The notes beneath the pieces are model-generated. The model was not told where the DNA came from, searched no databases, and was given only the letters and a program-made list of their open reading frames with translations. The position numbers and the translations under genes are program-made. Shown here one piece after another: positions 41,060 to 54,997 of a stretch of DNA of 64,000 bases (within the stretch, counting starts at the first letter, position 1; each line of letters begins with the position of its first letter). Source of the stretch: Cinclus cinclus (Eukaryota; Chordata; Aves; Passeriformes; Cinclidae); contig NC_085053.1 of NCBI RefSeq assembly GCF_963662255.1, positions 1,736,001 to 1,800,000 on the forward strand, in the 5' to 3' direction.

Positions 41060-44018
41060 GATGAAGATTTTTTTGGGGATAATGGGCAGCTGCCGTGGCT
41101 GGTGCTCTCTGGAGGACCTCTCCTTCCGAGGGGGAAGAGGCAGTGTCATTTAAATTGTGGCAATGTGCTGTCATTCTATATCGGGATGGGTGGCAGGAGG
41201 CGGGCAAGAGGGGAGTGAGAAATGCTGGCTCTTGGCACTGCCTCACAGTTATCCCTGGAGTGTCGCCCTCCCAAACAAGCAGGTGCTGGAAAGTGAAGGA
41301 AAAAAAAAATCCACCAGGGAATTGCTTAGCTAGGGTAAAAGCGTATCTGCTTCAAAAAGGAGTGGTTTTAATTCAATTGTACTTAATCTGTTCAGTTTTC
41401 AATCCCAAGGAACTCAGATATTATCCAGAATCTCCCTCTTATATCTTAGCAGGGTGATTTTGTTTCTGTGTCTCTCCCACACGATTAGTTCTTCAGTGCA
41501 GGGCACTCGAGAGGAAGCCCAGAAAACAGAACATGGATGTGCCTCTACACAGACTGTGAGTCCTAATAAACTGTGATTCTAGCAAGCAAAAATTTCCCAT
41601 TTTCAAGCTATTTGTTCCAGGTGTCTGCAGTATCAGCACGCTGCACTGTAGAAACACAGTCAGGAAATTGGATGTTCCCAATACAAATGGGAACATTTGT
41701 ACATCCCTACATCCCCAGCAGCACTGCAACCTCCTGACAAGTATTTGACCAAGTCTTTAAAGAACAGCACAAAGGTGAGCCAGCCTTCACCAAGGAAAAG
41801 AAATCCAATTCGGAAAAATAGACTTAATTTTCTTTTGAGCAGGATCAGTTCCCTAGTCCAGCTTGCAGCTGACATGTGGGAATTTGTCACATGCCACAGT
41901 CTGGGGGCTGGAACATGGGATGTGCCACTTGGGATGGCACAGGCTGTATCCATAATGCAGACCTCCCTGCTTCATCCTGCCAGAGAGGTGTGCCCCAGGG
42001 GGTGCCTCAACAGCCAAAGGTAATCCTGGTGTCACTCAGCAAAGTGAGATTTCCTCTCACCAGACACCATAAACCCCATCAGAATTCTTGGGCACGGTGA
42101 CACCCACACTTGTCTTTCCATGGTACAGCTCTCACCCAATACAAATGCGTCAGAAATAACAGTTCTGAAAAAAACAGGGTTAGTTTTTCAGGGTGAGTGT
42201 TGATTATAACTCTTTTAGATAAAAATAGTGGTGGGTTTGACACACAGTTGTCCTGCCCTATGCAAAAAGAGTGAAGATCTCCTGAAGGCTGCATAAACAC
42301 TACTTCTATTATTTTACCTGCATGTGACCAAATCCCTGTTGCAGCTCTGTAATCTTTGAGTTGCTGTGGACACACCCTTGGTCCTCAGATCCTAGTGCAG
42401 CTAAGTGAGTGAATCACTGCGCCTTTTAAAGCACTGCCTACTGCTGTCAAAGCTTAGATCAAACAGATTTGTGCCCAGAACTGTGATAAGTGATAAGGAG
42501 CACATAAATAGCAGGGTTGGGTTTGTTGTTTGGGGTTTGGTTGTTTTTTTTATCACAAAGTGGATGTTTCATTTTCCACTTGTCAACAGCAGCATGTCAA
42601 TATTTTCTGCTAAGAAAACTCACAAGTGGTTCACACTGTCTCCTAAGCTCATATTCTGAACAGGAGTAGTATCAGTCTACCCAGAAGCTGTGAACAATTC
42701 AAGCACTATTACACACCCCACCTCTGCATTAACAAGAAATGTGGGGTTTGAGTGTGGGCATGATGACCCCATACTACCTGTGGTGTGACTGCTGGAATGT
42801 GAGCAAACCCACATCTCAACCTTAGTTTCCTTTCCCAAATGGCCATTTGACTCTTTCTGAAGTTGAAGCCAGCTACCCAGCCTTTTTCTTGGTGGTAGGA
42901 ACCCTGGAGAATCCAGAGCTCTGGATAAAGTGGAGTAAACTAAATTAAAGGAACAGTCTGCACATCCATAATTCCTGACATTCGTTGGCTTGAATAGCTT
43001 TTGGTCTAAAATAAGAATGTGCTTATTTTTATGTGGGTAAGCAAATAGTTCCTCTGTGTGACTTCCTCTTCCTTCCCATGAGATCAGGCAGTTCTGTGAC
43101 AAGAGGCTTAGCAGAAATTAAAACGAGGGATCAGCTAGAGCGGCTCCTTGTTAAAACACCTGCTCCGTGTTAAAACACCTCATCTCTGCCTAAGTAGCCC
43201 ATTTAAAATAAGCTATCAGATGGCTTATGATGAGTAGCTGCAAGACCCAAGGTGGATCTGCTTGTTGGAGCATCAAGATATTCAAAGAGGAGTTGGATTG
43301 CTTTTATATTAGTAGGTAATCCCCTGTCCCTGCAGATTTGAGCTGTACTCGCTACTTCTGAAACACATCAGCTGCACAGGAGAGAAAAATAAAAACATGT
43401 GCACAAGCTCCACGTATCACATAGATCACAAAGGGTCAATGTTGCCTTTAAATGATTGTGTTCTGCTTACAAAACACCTGGTATGCAATCTAATTTCCAC
43501 GTAGCCAAGCCATCAGGACTGCTGTAAGATTTCTCTTTACCTTCGAAGGGCCTCTATAGTCATTCTTCTCCCTCACACTCATGCTTAGCATATGCTGTCA
43601 GGAATAGATGAGGTTAAAGCAAGTAATTTTTGTTTTATCTTTGACAACTGGTGTTTAAGTCTTCCTGAGAACCACAGGATGATGTCAACAGAAGAGGCAT
43701 AGGCAGAGAGCACACGTGGAGTTCTGAGGGCAGTGAAGAACAGCTGCAAGGTTGGATGGCAGCTGGTAACCTTTACAACTGCCCGGATTGTTCTGGCTGC
43801 AGCTTCGGTGGCTCACTCAGAGCAGCAGTGAATGCCCTGTCTGGCTGCCAGGCTGGAAAACAGCAATATGACAGATGGATGCACAAATTGTCTGACTTGC
43901 TGAGGTTCAGAATTCTTAGTCACAATCCTGAACACCACTCAGGGGTCCAATCAGACTTAGTAGTTTTCAAAATTATTACTGTGGGAATAATTTAGTTTTG
44001 AGTTGACTGTGGAATTGG

Positions 44019-44098
44019 CAAAAAAAACCCAAAACCAAAACAAACAAACAAACAAAACCCCAAAAAACAACAACAACAACAAAAAACAAACAAAACCT
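44019..44098 (+). repeat. A/C-rich microsatellite-like tract
   Basis: A mixture of AAAC and AAC repeats, about 80 bases long, in the intergenic region between NTMT2 and KIFAP3. No target-site duplication or element body was seen beside it. Confidence 0.75.
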
Positions 44099-47000
44099 TT
44101 GCGTTGATGAGAAACTGAAATTCTGCCCTTTTCTCACACAGAAAAAAAAATATTTCTGTGTCAGGCCAAATAAAATGTTTTGGTTTCTTTGCAGGGCTAT
44201 TTCCCTTCTAAATTTTACTTTGTCAGGTTCAGGTAGATTTGGTTTCAGTCTATCATTTACAAGTGCAAACACAAATAATGTCTCCAGCAGACTGGTCAAT
44301 CTTGCAAAATCACTCTGTGGCAAGGAAATGCAGAGCAAAGCAAGTCCTTGAGAAAAGACCCAACCTTGGGAGAATAGGACTTCTGATGTCTTGGGAGAAA
44401 CCCTTGCTTTGAAGCACATTTCCAAAGCAGAGTTCACTGCTTGTAGGTCAGGATGACTCACAGCCTTCAGGGCATGTCCTGCACAATTCCCATACGCTTT
44501 CATGGGTGCAGCCACAGCAGCAATCTGTTCTCGTTTATACAGTTGGAATTTAGCAATCTGAAATTCCATCTAAAGCAACAAAACACGGCATCTGAGCCCT
44601 ATGGGTAAATATATTAAAATTAATGTAACTGAAATTGGCCAGAGCTCTATCCCGATGGAGGGAACACACACTTCTTTTCCTCTAATCCTTCTAGCCCTTG
44701 TGCCCACACTAAACTGCATTATAAAGAGGGTGAGTGAAGCCACCCTGAGTAGGAGAGGCAACTTGAAGATTGTGTCCCAAGAGCAGTGAGAGTCCCAGCA
44801 GGAGCCTGATTTGGAGATCCATAAACAATTTGCTAACACAAATAGCAATATTTGGGGAACGCTTTGGCTGTGAGGATTTTATTTGGTTCTGGTTAGGGAC
44901 GCTCAGCAGTGCTGAGGATGAAGGGAAGGAAGGGAAGGGTTCCTGATGAAACTGCAGCAGGGGCTGCTCTGTTGATCTTGATAAGAAGCATGACAGCTGT
45001 GCCCACAACATCTGGTTCTCATTGAACCCTAGTGAGAGTTCCTTGCTGAGTCTCTTCCACCCCAGATGTGGTGGTTTAATTGATGGAGCCTGAGAAGGTT
45101 TTAGGTCCAGTGTGGAATGCTGCCTTTCACTGTGATATGTGACTCCAGATACAGTAAGGGCTGGGCTGCTCAGAGCCATCTTTTAAAAGCATTTCTTTTC
45201 TATATTGGATTTTGAGTCTATTGCCCTCTGTTGGCCCAAGTGCAGGGTAAAGCTCCTTTCTGAGGTGGAAGCTAACAAAAATCTCTTCCTGGCTGAGTGG
45301 AGAGGTTTGAAAGGTTTGGAAAATGCAGGACCAAGTCTGCTGTAGCCTTGGGCATGTGAGAGTGCACAGTCCCTATGCCCCCACAGCTCTGTTTAAGAAT
45401 GCAGGCACAGCTCTCAGCAAGGAGGAAGGGGCTCTGGAAACTGCCTGGCTCGGCCACTGAAGACTTCACATAAGAAGAAATTTTGAAGGAGTTATCAGAG
45501 GGGATGTGGTTTGGTGAGCAGGGATAAAGAGGATGTTGCATACTCATGAAATGGCACTAAAAGCAATGCAGAAACCCCTCAGGGAGAACTGGGCAAGTGG
45601 GAGGTAAGTTAGCCTTAATGTCTTTCAGCTCTGGCATGCAACTGCCAGAAATGCTTTGGTGAAAAGTCTCCAAGGATTTATTTTCAATTCCAAAGCAAAA
45701 GTAAGATGGCAACCCACACCATCAAAGCTCCTTCTGCACACAACACTGCCAGAAAAAACATGCCTTTCCACTTCCTCTCAGCTGGATCCTTCCTACCTAA
45801 GGCATGAGACTGACCCAGCTGCTCAGACCACAGAGCTACTGCCCAGCTATCTGTGTCTCACAGGCACTGGCAGCAGATTTAGGGAACAGCCTAAATCCAT
45901 TAGGTAGGAATTGTGCATTGGCTAGCTCTTAGCACTTCTTGCTGCTCCTGCACAGAGCCAGACCAGGTGTTTTCCTGAACTCCTGGAAGGCACAGGCATG
46001 AAGCCCCCCAAGTGAGGGAAAACCAGGGCACACGCTGGTGATGTGACATGGAAGTGGTGATGTCAGGAGGCCGACAGGCTTTGTGTGGAGTGTGAACATC
46101 CTGACAAAAGAGAAACTCCACCCTGAGAAAGAAGAGAGTGCAATTGGTAACAACAGAGCTGTAGAGAGAAGTGCTGTGTGCAGACCACGGACGAGAGAGA
46201 CCATTTCACCTTCTCAATCTGCATCTCTTTTTTGCAGAGGCAGAGATGTAAAGATCCAGACTTCCAGATCTGCAGCTCTGTGGATCCCTCCCTGCTGTTG
46301 GCTTGGACTGCAAACATCAGGTTGGGTTTCCCTGATGTGACATAGCAGCACATTTCACAGCAGTGGTGGGGAACATCATTTCAGTCAGAACTGTTAGAAC
46401 AAAACTGGAAAATGAATTGTTCTGTGAGCCACAGAGCAACATGAGAGCTTCTTTTAGATGTGTGTCTTCGTGCTTCCATTTGAAATAAGCCCCATAGCTC
46501 CTCTCACTTGCCATCTGTTGGGAAAGTTCCACCCTGGACAAAAAATTGCCTGTGCTGGAGCTGCTCTGGGGCGGCTTGGCCAGCAGCTCCTCTGTGCTGT
46601 CTGTCTGTCTGGAGAGTGTGCACGGAGGGACTGACTCCTCACTGCTGCCAAAGAGCTGAACTCTGCTTAACTCTCCCTCAGCACAGGTCTCTCCCTCACC
46701 TACCTGGCAGCCAGAGCACACAAACTTCTAGGAACTTAATTAACTTGCAGACTCCATGCACATCTTTCAGTGGTGATTGCATTTGGCCAACATGTCACGA
46801 GGTTAGTAAGTGGGGGGAAGAAGAAACTTGATGAATGCACAGACAGGTAAGGCAGGATAAAACTAATTTCCTCAGGAAGTCAAAGCAAAATGAGCTGAAA
46901 GGAAAAAAGAAAACCTGACTGTAGAGAACAAATATGACAAGTGACCTTGAAAAATCTCTGGCACCTTTAGCTCCTGAGAAGGAACAGTCTGGCAGAAGCC

Positions 47001-49618
47001 TGTGAGTGTGTGAGTGTGTGCGCAGCAGAGAGATGAGGAGCTGCAAGCAGCATTTTTTGTGGATCAGTAAAAGTATCAGGAGTACAACGTCAGATACATT
47101 TCAGTGTCTGTGACATTGCTGGCTTGATCAGCCTTCATCCTTAACCTGTCTCGGAGTTGTGTGGAAGTGTTCAATACCAGGAACTCACCAATTAAATTCT
47201 GTGCGTGCCTTGAAACATTAAATTTACCATTTCTGAAATGCTAAGTGATAAATATCAAAGGGCAAGAAAACTAGATTAAACTCAACTCCTGGACAGCACA
47301 AACACACAGGAAGATGCATTGAAGAGACTGGAAACACACCTCTTCATGTGAAACACTGCTCCAACAGAGAGGAATGGCTCAAAATTTGCAAAAACCACCT
47401 GTGTTCAGAACTTGTTTGCTTTGCATTCATACTTTCTAGATAAACTCTCAGACCAGAAGAATTCGAAAGCCAAATGTATGTGTGTTGTCCTCTGGAACCA
47501 AAAAATGATCAAGACGTAAAAGGTTTGAGATGGTTAAATGTTTCCTCCAGAGGCTGGGGATTAACAGTCTGGGCAAGTAGCAGAGGAGGGAAATAAAAAG
47601 AAAAAGGTAAAATAAAAGAAGAAATTCTTAAGTGACCTGACAAGGGAAACTTAAATCTTATTTTTAAGAGGTTAGGTTGTACTAAACTTGAAAAATTAAA
47701 TCCACAGCTGTCTCCAGAGGACTATATCTCACTGAGAAAGCTTCAAGTAAGTTTATCATGTATCCAACACCTAGACATTGGACCTCAGGGACCACTAGGA
47801 TAATATTTCCTCTGGATTAGCAAGAAAGCTAGCAAGTGACATTTGTACGAGACTAACTTTTAGTTTAAGGGGTTTTCTTATAAAATGATAAATGAAGAAT
47901 GAGCACACTGTGAAGGAAAGTTCTTGCAGTTTGTAAATCTAATATATTCCCACTATTTGTTAAAAAATGTACTGTTATCTCCCAAGTTAGTTTTATTTAG
48001 TGACATTAGTAATTTGATGTTTTTAAGTCTGTCATCCTCCCAGTGAGGATCAATGTGTTCTTTAAGAGCAGTATTTTTAATCTCATAATCCTCTTTATGA
48101 GAAATGCTTTTAATTTCAGAGACCATGAGCACTGGCACTGAGACAATATGTATGAAAAAAATTCTAGAGTGAAACTGTAGGAAACACAGGATGGATCTGG
48201 CACGATTACAGTACTTTCCTTCTTCTGGGATTCTTCAATACTAGCCAATAAAGCCCAGGATATGTTGGAATGCTACTAATTAACTCACCTCACTATGCCT
48301 TGCCACCACAATTGATATGCCCCTGGGTTCCAGGGGAATCTCATGAAACATAAGAGATGCTCAGCTGGGTGAGCTAAGGACAACTTTATTATGCTACCTC
48401 TGAAATATGAAATCCAGTAGCAAATTGAGTTTTGTACAAAATAAAACTCAAACTTCTACACAAATGCCAGTGTTGGAGTTTTGTAGCAAAAAGCAGTTTT
48501 AAAAAAAATGTATTTCACTCTTTCTGTGTCTATATAAAATACACTGGTGTGAGGAACAGGCCACAGGTCCCCACAGCACAATGCCAGCAGTCTGTGGATG
48601 GGTTACAGCAATGCAGCATTACCCTGTTCTGCCCACAAAGAACAGCAGTGACAGCTGTGCTCTCCAGCTCTCTAGAAAATCCTCCGTTACACACCTATGT
48701 GCCTCTTGGTGCCTGCACAGATGCACATGTAGGAGGTGCAATAAAGAAAAAGCATACAGAGCAAAATTAAATGGGGAAAGTGAAACAAGGGGAATGGCTT
48801 AAACAACTTACAGATGGTAACTAAATTAGTTGAAAGATGAAGGATTGTTTTTTCAACACACAGCTCAACGGCACTGTAAAACCTGCATTATTGTAACCCA
48901 GAAGCTCCTGAGAACCTGTAATTTCCAGAGCTGAACTCCTGGGCTCTCATATTTTCTTACTCATGGGCCAACCAGACCAGTCCCTGTTTTTTCCTTCCCC
49001 AGCTGGGAGGATGAAGGAATGTTCTTCACCCCATGTTCCCTTCCACCTCTCGGGTCTTCTGTTGCCACCCCACACCATCACCATCCTCCTCTGACAGCCT
49101 CCTCCAGGTGCCCCCAGTGCTCTCCTGCTTTTCCCTCACCAGGCAGGGGACAAGTGCACTAAATGAAACCCAAGTTCAGCCTCTGCTTGCTCCTTCCACG
49201 ATGGAAATAAAACAAATTGGCATCAGCACAGACCCTTTCCACAGGGAAAGGATTTACTCTACACTCACCCACATTCTCTTTCTTAAACTCCTGATATAAG
49301 GACTGGTAATAATGGGGACGCATCAACTCATAAATCCTAAAGTAAGTCATTCCATGTGTTAAGTGCTATCCCACTAAAATTTTATGCTTTATTTCAGGTC
49401 TGAATTCATCTAGCTCAAATGCCTCTTCTTGTACTTCCACTCTGCTACACTCCTGATGTGCTTTGGCTAAAATTAGGTGGAAACAAATACAAAAGTACTG
49501 CTATCTGTAGAAGTATAAGAGTTTTCCCTGATATGAAGACCAATCATTGTGTTGTCCACAATAGTTTAAAAACTTAACAGAAAAATTTTGGTTGTGAAGT
49601 GCTGTGCAAAATCTTTGC

Positions 49619-49634
49619 TTTTTTTTTTTTTTTT
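49619..49634 (+). repeat. T16 homopolymer
   Basis: A run of 16 T in the NTMT2-KIFAP3 intergenic region; no element is recognised beside it. Confidence 0.8.
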
Positions 49635-49943
49635 AAGGTAACAGCCAGTGTCTGAGGTGTTTAGAATTAATATTGAAAAACTGGTATTTCCCTCTTGAAT
49701 CCATTTGAAATGAGTTAAGTCAAATGTCACCAGAGGAACACAACTTCAGCTGAGGTACTCATTCCTTGACCTCCCTTTGCCTTTTTTTGGACAAAAACTG
49801 AAAAAAAGGCAATTATTGTTGTGCAAAGTAGAAACAATTTGATGACCACATGCAGAATCCTTTTATTTTGAAGGGGAGGAATTCCTGATTTATGATGAAA
49901 TATAGACTTGTTCAAGAGTAAAAGAGACCCCTCCTTGAAAACA

Positions 49944-50150
49944 CTTTAGCTAGTGCTTAGCTTTATTACTGTGGCAAAATTAAGCATGTGCTTGAGTGCT
50001 TGCAGAGTCAGAACCATAAAATGTCACAGCCTTTATAGCTATGAGTCTGCTTTCTGCCTGCTGCATCTAATAAACATTAAGAGGTGAAATTCTGTCCCTA
50101 CTGGGGTCAGTGGTAAACCCTCATTGATTTCAGTAAAACCAGGATTTTGC
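49944..50150. repeat. Old inverted-repeat relics (two pieces)
   Basis: Piece one (about 49944-50020) holds 'ttaagcatgtgcttgagtgc' followed by 'agagtcagaacc'. Piece two (50084-50150) starts 'gtgaaattctgtccctactg' and ends 'aaaaccaggattttgc', which are approximate inverted copies of each other. Both resemble ancient amniote repeats; the assignment is from memory. Confidence 0.35.
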
Positions 50151-50310
50151 ACAAGAAATGCGCCCCATTGTCATTAGGAGTCACAAGATGACATGAACAG
50201 AGAGAGGCCATCTGTTCCCTCTTGTATGGACACTTCTATATTTAATGTTTTAGGGCTGTTTGCCAGAAAGTGAGGAGAAATGGAAAATGCAAATCCTAGT
50301 GCAAATGCTG

Positions 50311-50428
50311 GCAGGGAGGTGTGGCACTCTGGGATGTGCTTTAGCGGTGGATTTGGCAGTGTTAGGTTTATTCTTGGTCTTTCATGATTCTAAGATTCTA
50401 AAATCTATGTGATTCTAAGATTCTGTGA
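50311..50428 (+). mobile_element. CR1 LINE 3' end with terminal microsatellite
   Basis: Reads 'ggtgtggcactctgggatg', 'gcggtggatttggcagtg' and then repeated 'gattctaagattctaaaatctatg' units, the octamer-type tail of CR1 in sense orientation. Only the last 120 bases remain. Confidence 0.75.
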
Positions 50429-52700
50429 CAATATACAATGTGCTGTTCTGTGTTCCTCCCAGCAAAATTCCCTCTTAAAGGCCTGTCTCGAGTCAGGCTG
50501 TCCATGTAGATGATTACTTCACCACAACCCCAGCTCCAGAAGGAGCTACAAGGCCATCAAAGAAGATCAATCCCATGGAAGGCAGCAACTCTGATTTCAG
50601 TAGGCTGAGGGAGAAAACAGCACACTCTGCTCTACAGTGAACTCTCTATGGAGAGATCTGCTTCTTTTCACAGCTTTACATGTTTGTTTTTACATCTGAA
50701 ACAATGGAAAACTACAGGTAATTTTCTTCACTGGTTTGAATGAGTTGCAAATCGATGCACTTACTTAGGTCAGTATTGGATTAAATATAACATAAAACGC
50801 AAATCAAGCTCTTCATGGAGAATCTTGTTCTCATTTTTGTGAAGTCTTCTTTGTTCAAGAATAACAAAAGCTCCCAGGATTTGCCAGCACAATCACGTGT
50901 CACACTGAAAATGCCCTTCTCCTGCACAGATGTCACTGCTGATCAAGAAGGCATCCAAGAATCACCTTGGTCTGTGCTCCAAGATTAATTCCATCCAGAA
51001 GAGTTAAGCCAGACTTTCCCTTTGAGTATCAGATTTTGCTTTGCCTCGTCTCACTTCCTCCTCCCAGTATAAACTTTTAAGCCCAGGGTTCATTACCTCC
51101 ATTCCTCAATCTCTTACAGTGTGACAGCACATGAGAACAGCATCATCTCCATCCCCCACTGAGCTGCACAGCATAATCACCTAACATGTCTCCCTGGAAA
51201 GTCATCCTTTCAGAGTGCTCCACTTTATTTTAGCTAATAAAGAATCTTAAGGAGTTTTATGCACAGCTCCTTTTACAAGGTCTAGGCAAATGCCTCATAT
51301 TCATGATTTTTCCCTACAAAACCACTGTATTCTTTTTTTCCTGACAGCAAGATGCAATCTTTGATGGATATATTACATATTTCAGGGCTGCTTTGGTTTC
51401 TCAACTCCACAAGACACAAACCTATTACATTTTAACAATTCCATTTGCTACAGAAAAACAGTGCTGGTTATTTTGGTTGATTTTTTTTTTCCCACTGTGA
51501 TGTAAAAGAAACCAACACAGAAGTCCCAACACATTTTCAACATGCAGCCTTGTCATGTACCAAAGGCTCATTGAAGACAATGGAAACACCTTTTCTGACT
51601 TAAAAATCCCTGCTAGTATCAGTACTTTTTGATCCTAAGAGAACAAACAAGAAGAAATAAAATCAAGATTACCATGTGGCAATGTGGTGGGTGTTGTTCC
51701 AATGTCACTGAGTGTATTCTGTCCATCTGGTTAATAACATCTGTCTGCAGCTTGACCAAAAAATATAGATTTGGAGATTTATGCATAAAAATGTTGTTTA
51801 TTACTCCATCTGTGCTTATTCCACCATAAACATACATGCATATACACATAGATACGTATATCATATGAGAACACTCCACAGTTCTGTCTTTCCTCTTGTT
51901 TTTAACCCACCGGCTTCACTCCTCTTGCCCAGCTTCTCCTCATGCAGCTTCCTCCCCCATTCTCTTCCTATTCTGATTTTCTCTGCAACTCCCATGCTCT
52001 TCAATTCCCTTCTTTACATTCCCTCACTACAAAAAATCTTATTCAGGCTGACTCCAGAACAGTATTTCTTACAACTGTTCTGTGAAAAAACCCGAAACTA
52101 CCCCCAAAATCACCCAAACAAAAGAAAAAAAGAAGAAACACAAAAATCTTGCACATTCAGCTTCTGCTTGCAACGTGATCACCCTTCTGCCCCAAATACC
52201 ACCCTCTCTCTCCTCCTCCTCCTCATATATACTTCCACCATGCACATGAGGGGATCCCCAGAGTCCCACCCCATAGACCTCATCACACCATAAGGAAAGG
52301 GATGGAAGGAATTGTGCAAAACAACACCAGAAGCTCAGGGCTCCTGTAGAGTGAAACCTCAGGCGGCACGTGCTCTACAATTTAATTTTAGAAGAATCTA
52401 CCATGCAATATGGGTTTCGGTGTTTATGCCATGTGGTTTTCTAAACCCAGCATCAGCTGGTTGTCACTGACCAACAGAATTGTCTGATCTTTGCAGTGCT
52501 GGTGGCTCAATACTTAGAAAGCTGAGATATTTCACTTGGACTCTTTCAGGCTCTGCTGTCCCTTCAGGTCCTGACAAACAGCCAGTTTTAGCCCAAACAT
52601 CATGGCACACTCAACTGGAATAAATGTTCCTTTGCCCATATTTTTCAATTTTCACATTCTTTTGCACCATTCTCATCTTGTAATCTTTGGCCTATCTTCT

Positions 52701-52821
52701 ACAGGTGTCTAAAATTAGACTCCATTCTCAGGCATATGTGACTAGATAAATAAGATAAATTCATAGTGAAATAAATGGAGACTGTCAGGTACTTAGTGCT
52801 CAGTGAATATCAGACTATTTA
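52701..52821. repeat. Old inverted-repeat relic
   Basis: 'acaggtgtctaaaattagac' on the left and 'acttagtgctcagtgaatat' then 'cagactattta' on the right resemble the arms of another ancient amniote palindromic repeat ('...ggcacctaaat...' type). Heavily diverged. Confidence 0.3.
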
Positions 52822-53644
52822 TATGGCTTCAGAGTTTAATGTTTGGCTTATGCTTATCTGGAGAGCTGCTGAAATCACTGGAAAACTTCACTCTGATTAG
52901 ATAGCTGTATTTTTTTTTTCTTTATGACAATATTACTGTGCTAAAAATAGAATAAGCCTAGTAACAAAGGTGTTATGTTCTAGCAATGTTTTGTAAATTC
53001 ATTGCATTAAGGCAGCACTTCATATTTCACAGGGTACTTTCTTTTCCCATTTTCTGTTAAAACAAAGGCAGGCACTGTGTGGATTCCACAAAATATTTTA
53101 TTCTGCTCAGTTACAGATTATGGAAGCATAAAAATTCTTAGTATTCTACAGGATCAGTAGACATTAAGTATTTATTCTTAATATTTTGCCACAATATAAA
53201 ACAAAAGCTGTGTTGTCTATTATTTATTCCTTCATTACCCCTGTGACTCTGGGTAGACAGAACTTTCAGTTGTATGTTATGGGGCAGTGAAGAGTATTCC
53301 AGAAAATTACATTAAGATCCTTTCTGAGACCTCTTGGATATGATGGTGTCTGCTTGGTCTCTAGAGTGGCTTGGAGACAGGATTAAGGGACTGAGGATTC
53401 AACTGCTGGCTGAATGTGTAACTTTTCCAGCATGATTTTGGATTTGCAGCCACTTTGCCCGAGCCAGTGTCACCCCTTGCTCTCTATGTGTCAGTGACTC
53501 AAAAGGAAGATTATGTTTCAAAACACCAAGGCTGCCTTAAGGCTTGGCTTAGCCAAAACCTGGTGCTGAGGACCAGTGACCAGCCCAGGTGGCAGGACAC
53601 CACAACAGCCTTTCTTCAATCCTCCTCTAAATACTGTACATAGG

Positions 53645-54000
53645 TCTGGAGCATCTCTTGATGAGGAGCTGGGACAATTTAGTCTGGAAAGGAGATCTCA
53701 TCAACCCATGTACATGTCTCAAAGGCAGGTGCCAGCCCATTTTCGGTGGTGTCCAGTGACAGGAAGAGGTGCAACAGCCACAACCTGAAACACAAGAAGT
53801 TCCACCTCAACACGAGGAAGTTCTCTGCGCTGAACGTGCCGGAGGAGGCTGTCCAGGAAGGTTGTAGATTCTCCCTCTCTGGAGGCAGCCCAAACCCACC
53901 TGGATGCATCCCTGTGTCACCTGCTCTGGCTGACCCTGCCTTGGCAGAGGGGTTGGCCAGGATGATCTCCGGAGGTCCCTTCCTGTGCTGATTCTGTGAA
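53645..54000 (+). mobile_element. CR1 LINE 3' fragment upstream of KIFAP3
   Basis: Sense CR1 landmarks in order: 'ctggagcatctcttgatgagg', 'tttagtctggaaagg', 'tggtgtccagtgacagg', 'aagttccacctcaacacgag', 'ggaggtcccttcc' and 'gattctgtgaa'. About 356 bases, 5' truncated, ending some 0.8 kb before the CpG island. Confidence 0.85.
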
Positions 54001-54929
54001 CATCATTGCTGCTGATCCCTTTTAGGTTTTGCTTTTTTTTTCCCCCTTCTCTTTTATATGTTCTCTGTATCCTTCACACGTATATTTGCAGCTCTGTAGT
54101 CTATTGTATTGGTGACTGGTTTTCCCAGCACTGTTCCACGGTCAGAAAGACAAAACAAATTTACAACTATCAAGGCTGAGAACAACTCTTTGAGATACAT
54201 TTTCATGGACAAAGTACAGCTGGTGCCAAGGGAGGGGCTCCAGAGAAGGGGCTTGACCTGGGGGGGAATTGCATCACCACTTGTCCTCCTAATTGCTGCC
54301 TTTCATCAATTATGCTAATTTCTTAAAACCTAAAAAATGTATTCACCACTGGGGGAAGTGGGCTTTTGTGGACATCATCCCACAACTGCCTGTAGAAGCC
54401 TTCAAATAAAGATTCCTTTTTATATTACCTCCTTACTAAAATTATCTCGAGTTTCATTTCCAGGTTGGCAAAAAGCAACATTGCTGCTTGCAGCGTCCTG
54501 AAGCACTTCTCACCAGAAACAACTTGCTGATTAATTGAAAAAGCATTTCATAATTTGTCAGGAGGTGGCAGTGATGCATATCAATTCCAAAATAATAAGC
54601 ATTAAACAAATACAGAAGACCAAGTGCTTAACCCACCTGCGAGGTCAGGCCACTTTCCACTCTCAGCCAAGTCTCTATCGGATTGAACCGCAGTTGATCA
54701 TATTGTAGCTCAAGTTTAGAAACTTAACTTTTGTGTAGGTATTTAGGGTGAAAAAAAACCAAAACAAAACAAACCGAAAAAGAGCTTCTTCCCTTCATTT
54801 CCCTTCGTTTCCCGGCGCCTCGCAAGCGAGCAGCCCGTGAGGGGCCGGGAGCCGGCAGGGCAGCGCCGCCCCCGCGCCTGCAGGGGGCGCTAACGGGGAA
54901 GGAAAGGCGGGGGGGGGAAAGGAGCGCGG

Positions 54930-54941
54930 TGCGCATGCGCG
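54930..54941. promoter_or_regulatory. NRF1 binding site
   Basis: TGCGCATGCGCG fits the NRF1 consensus YGCGCAYGCGCR at every position. It lies 163 bases upstream of the KIFAP3 start codon inside the CpG island, a typical place for NRF1. Occupancy is inferred. Confidence 0.65.
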
Positions 54942-54983
54942 GGGGAGCGGCGGCGCGTGCTCAGAGCGCGCGCTCGGGAGCGC

Positions 54984-54993
54984 GGGGCGGGGC
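54984..54993 (+). promoter_or_regulatory. GC box (Sp1/KLF type)
   Basis: GGGGCGGGGC is a perfect GC box, 111 bases upstream of the KIFAP3 ATG and just upstream of the X-box match. Confidence 0.55.
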
Positions 54994-54997
54994 TCGC

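Larger units (their letters stand above)
41060..54805. other. Intergenic region between the divergent genes NTMT2 and KIFAP3
   Basis: About 13.7 kb without a recognisable coding exon. It must contain the NTMT2 promoter, but no TATA box, CpG island or clear 5' exon could be fixed. It holds the A/C-rich tract at 44019, T16 at 49619, repeat relics at 49944-50150 and 52701-52821, and CR1 fragments at 50311 and 53645. Confidence 0.6.

Noticed and set aside
43976..44569. 197-codon minus-strand open frame
   Set aside because: Its hydrophobic, Val/Phe-rich part is only the translation of the A/C-rich microsatellite at 44019-44098.
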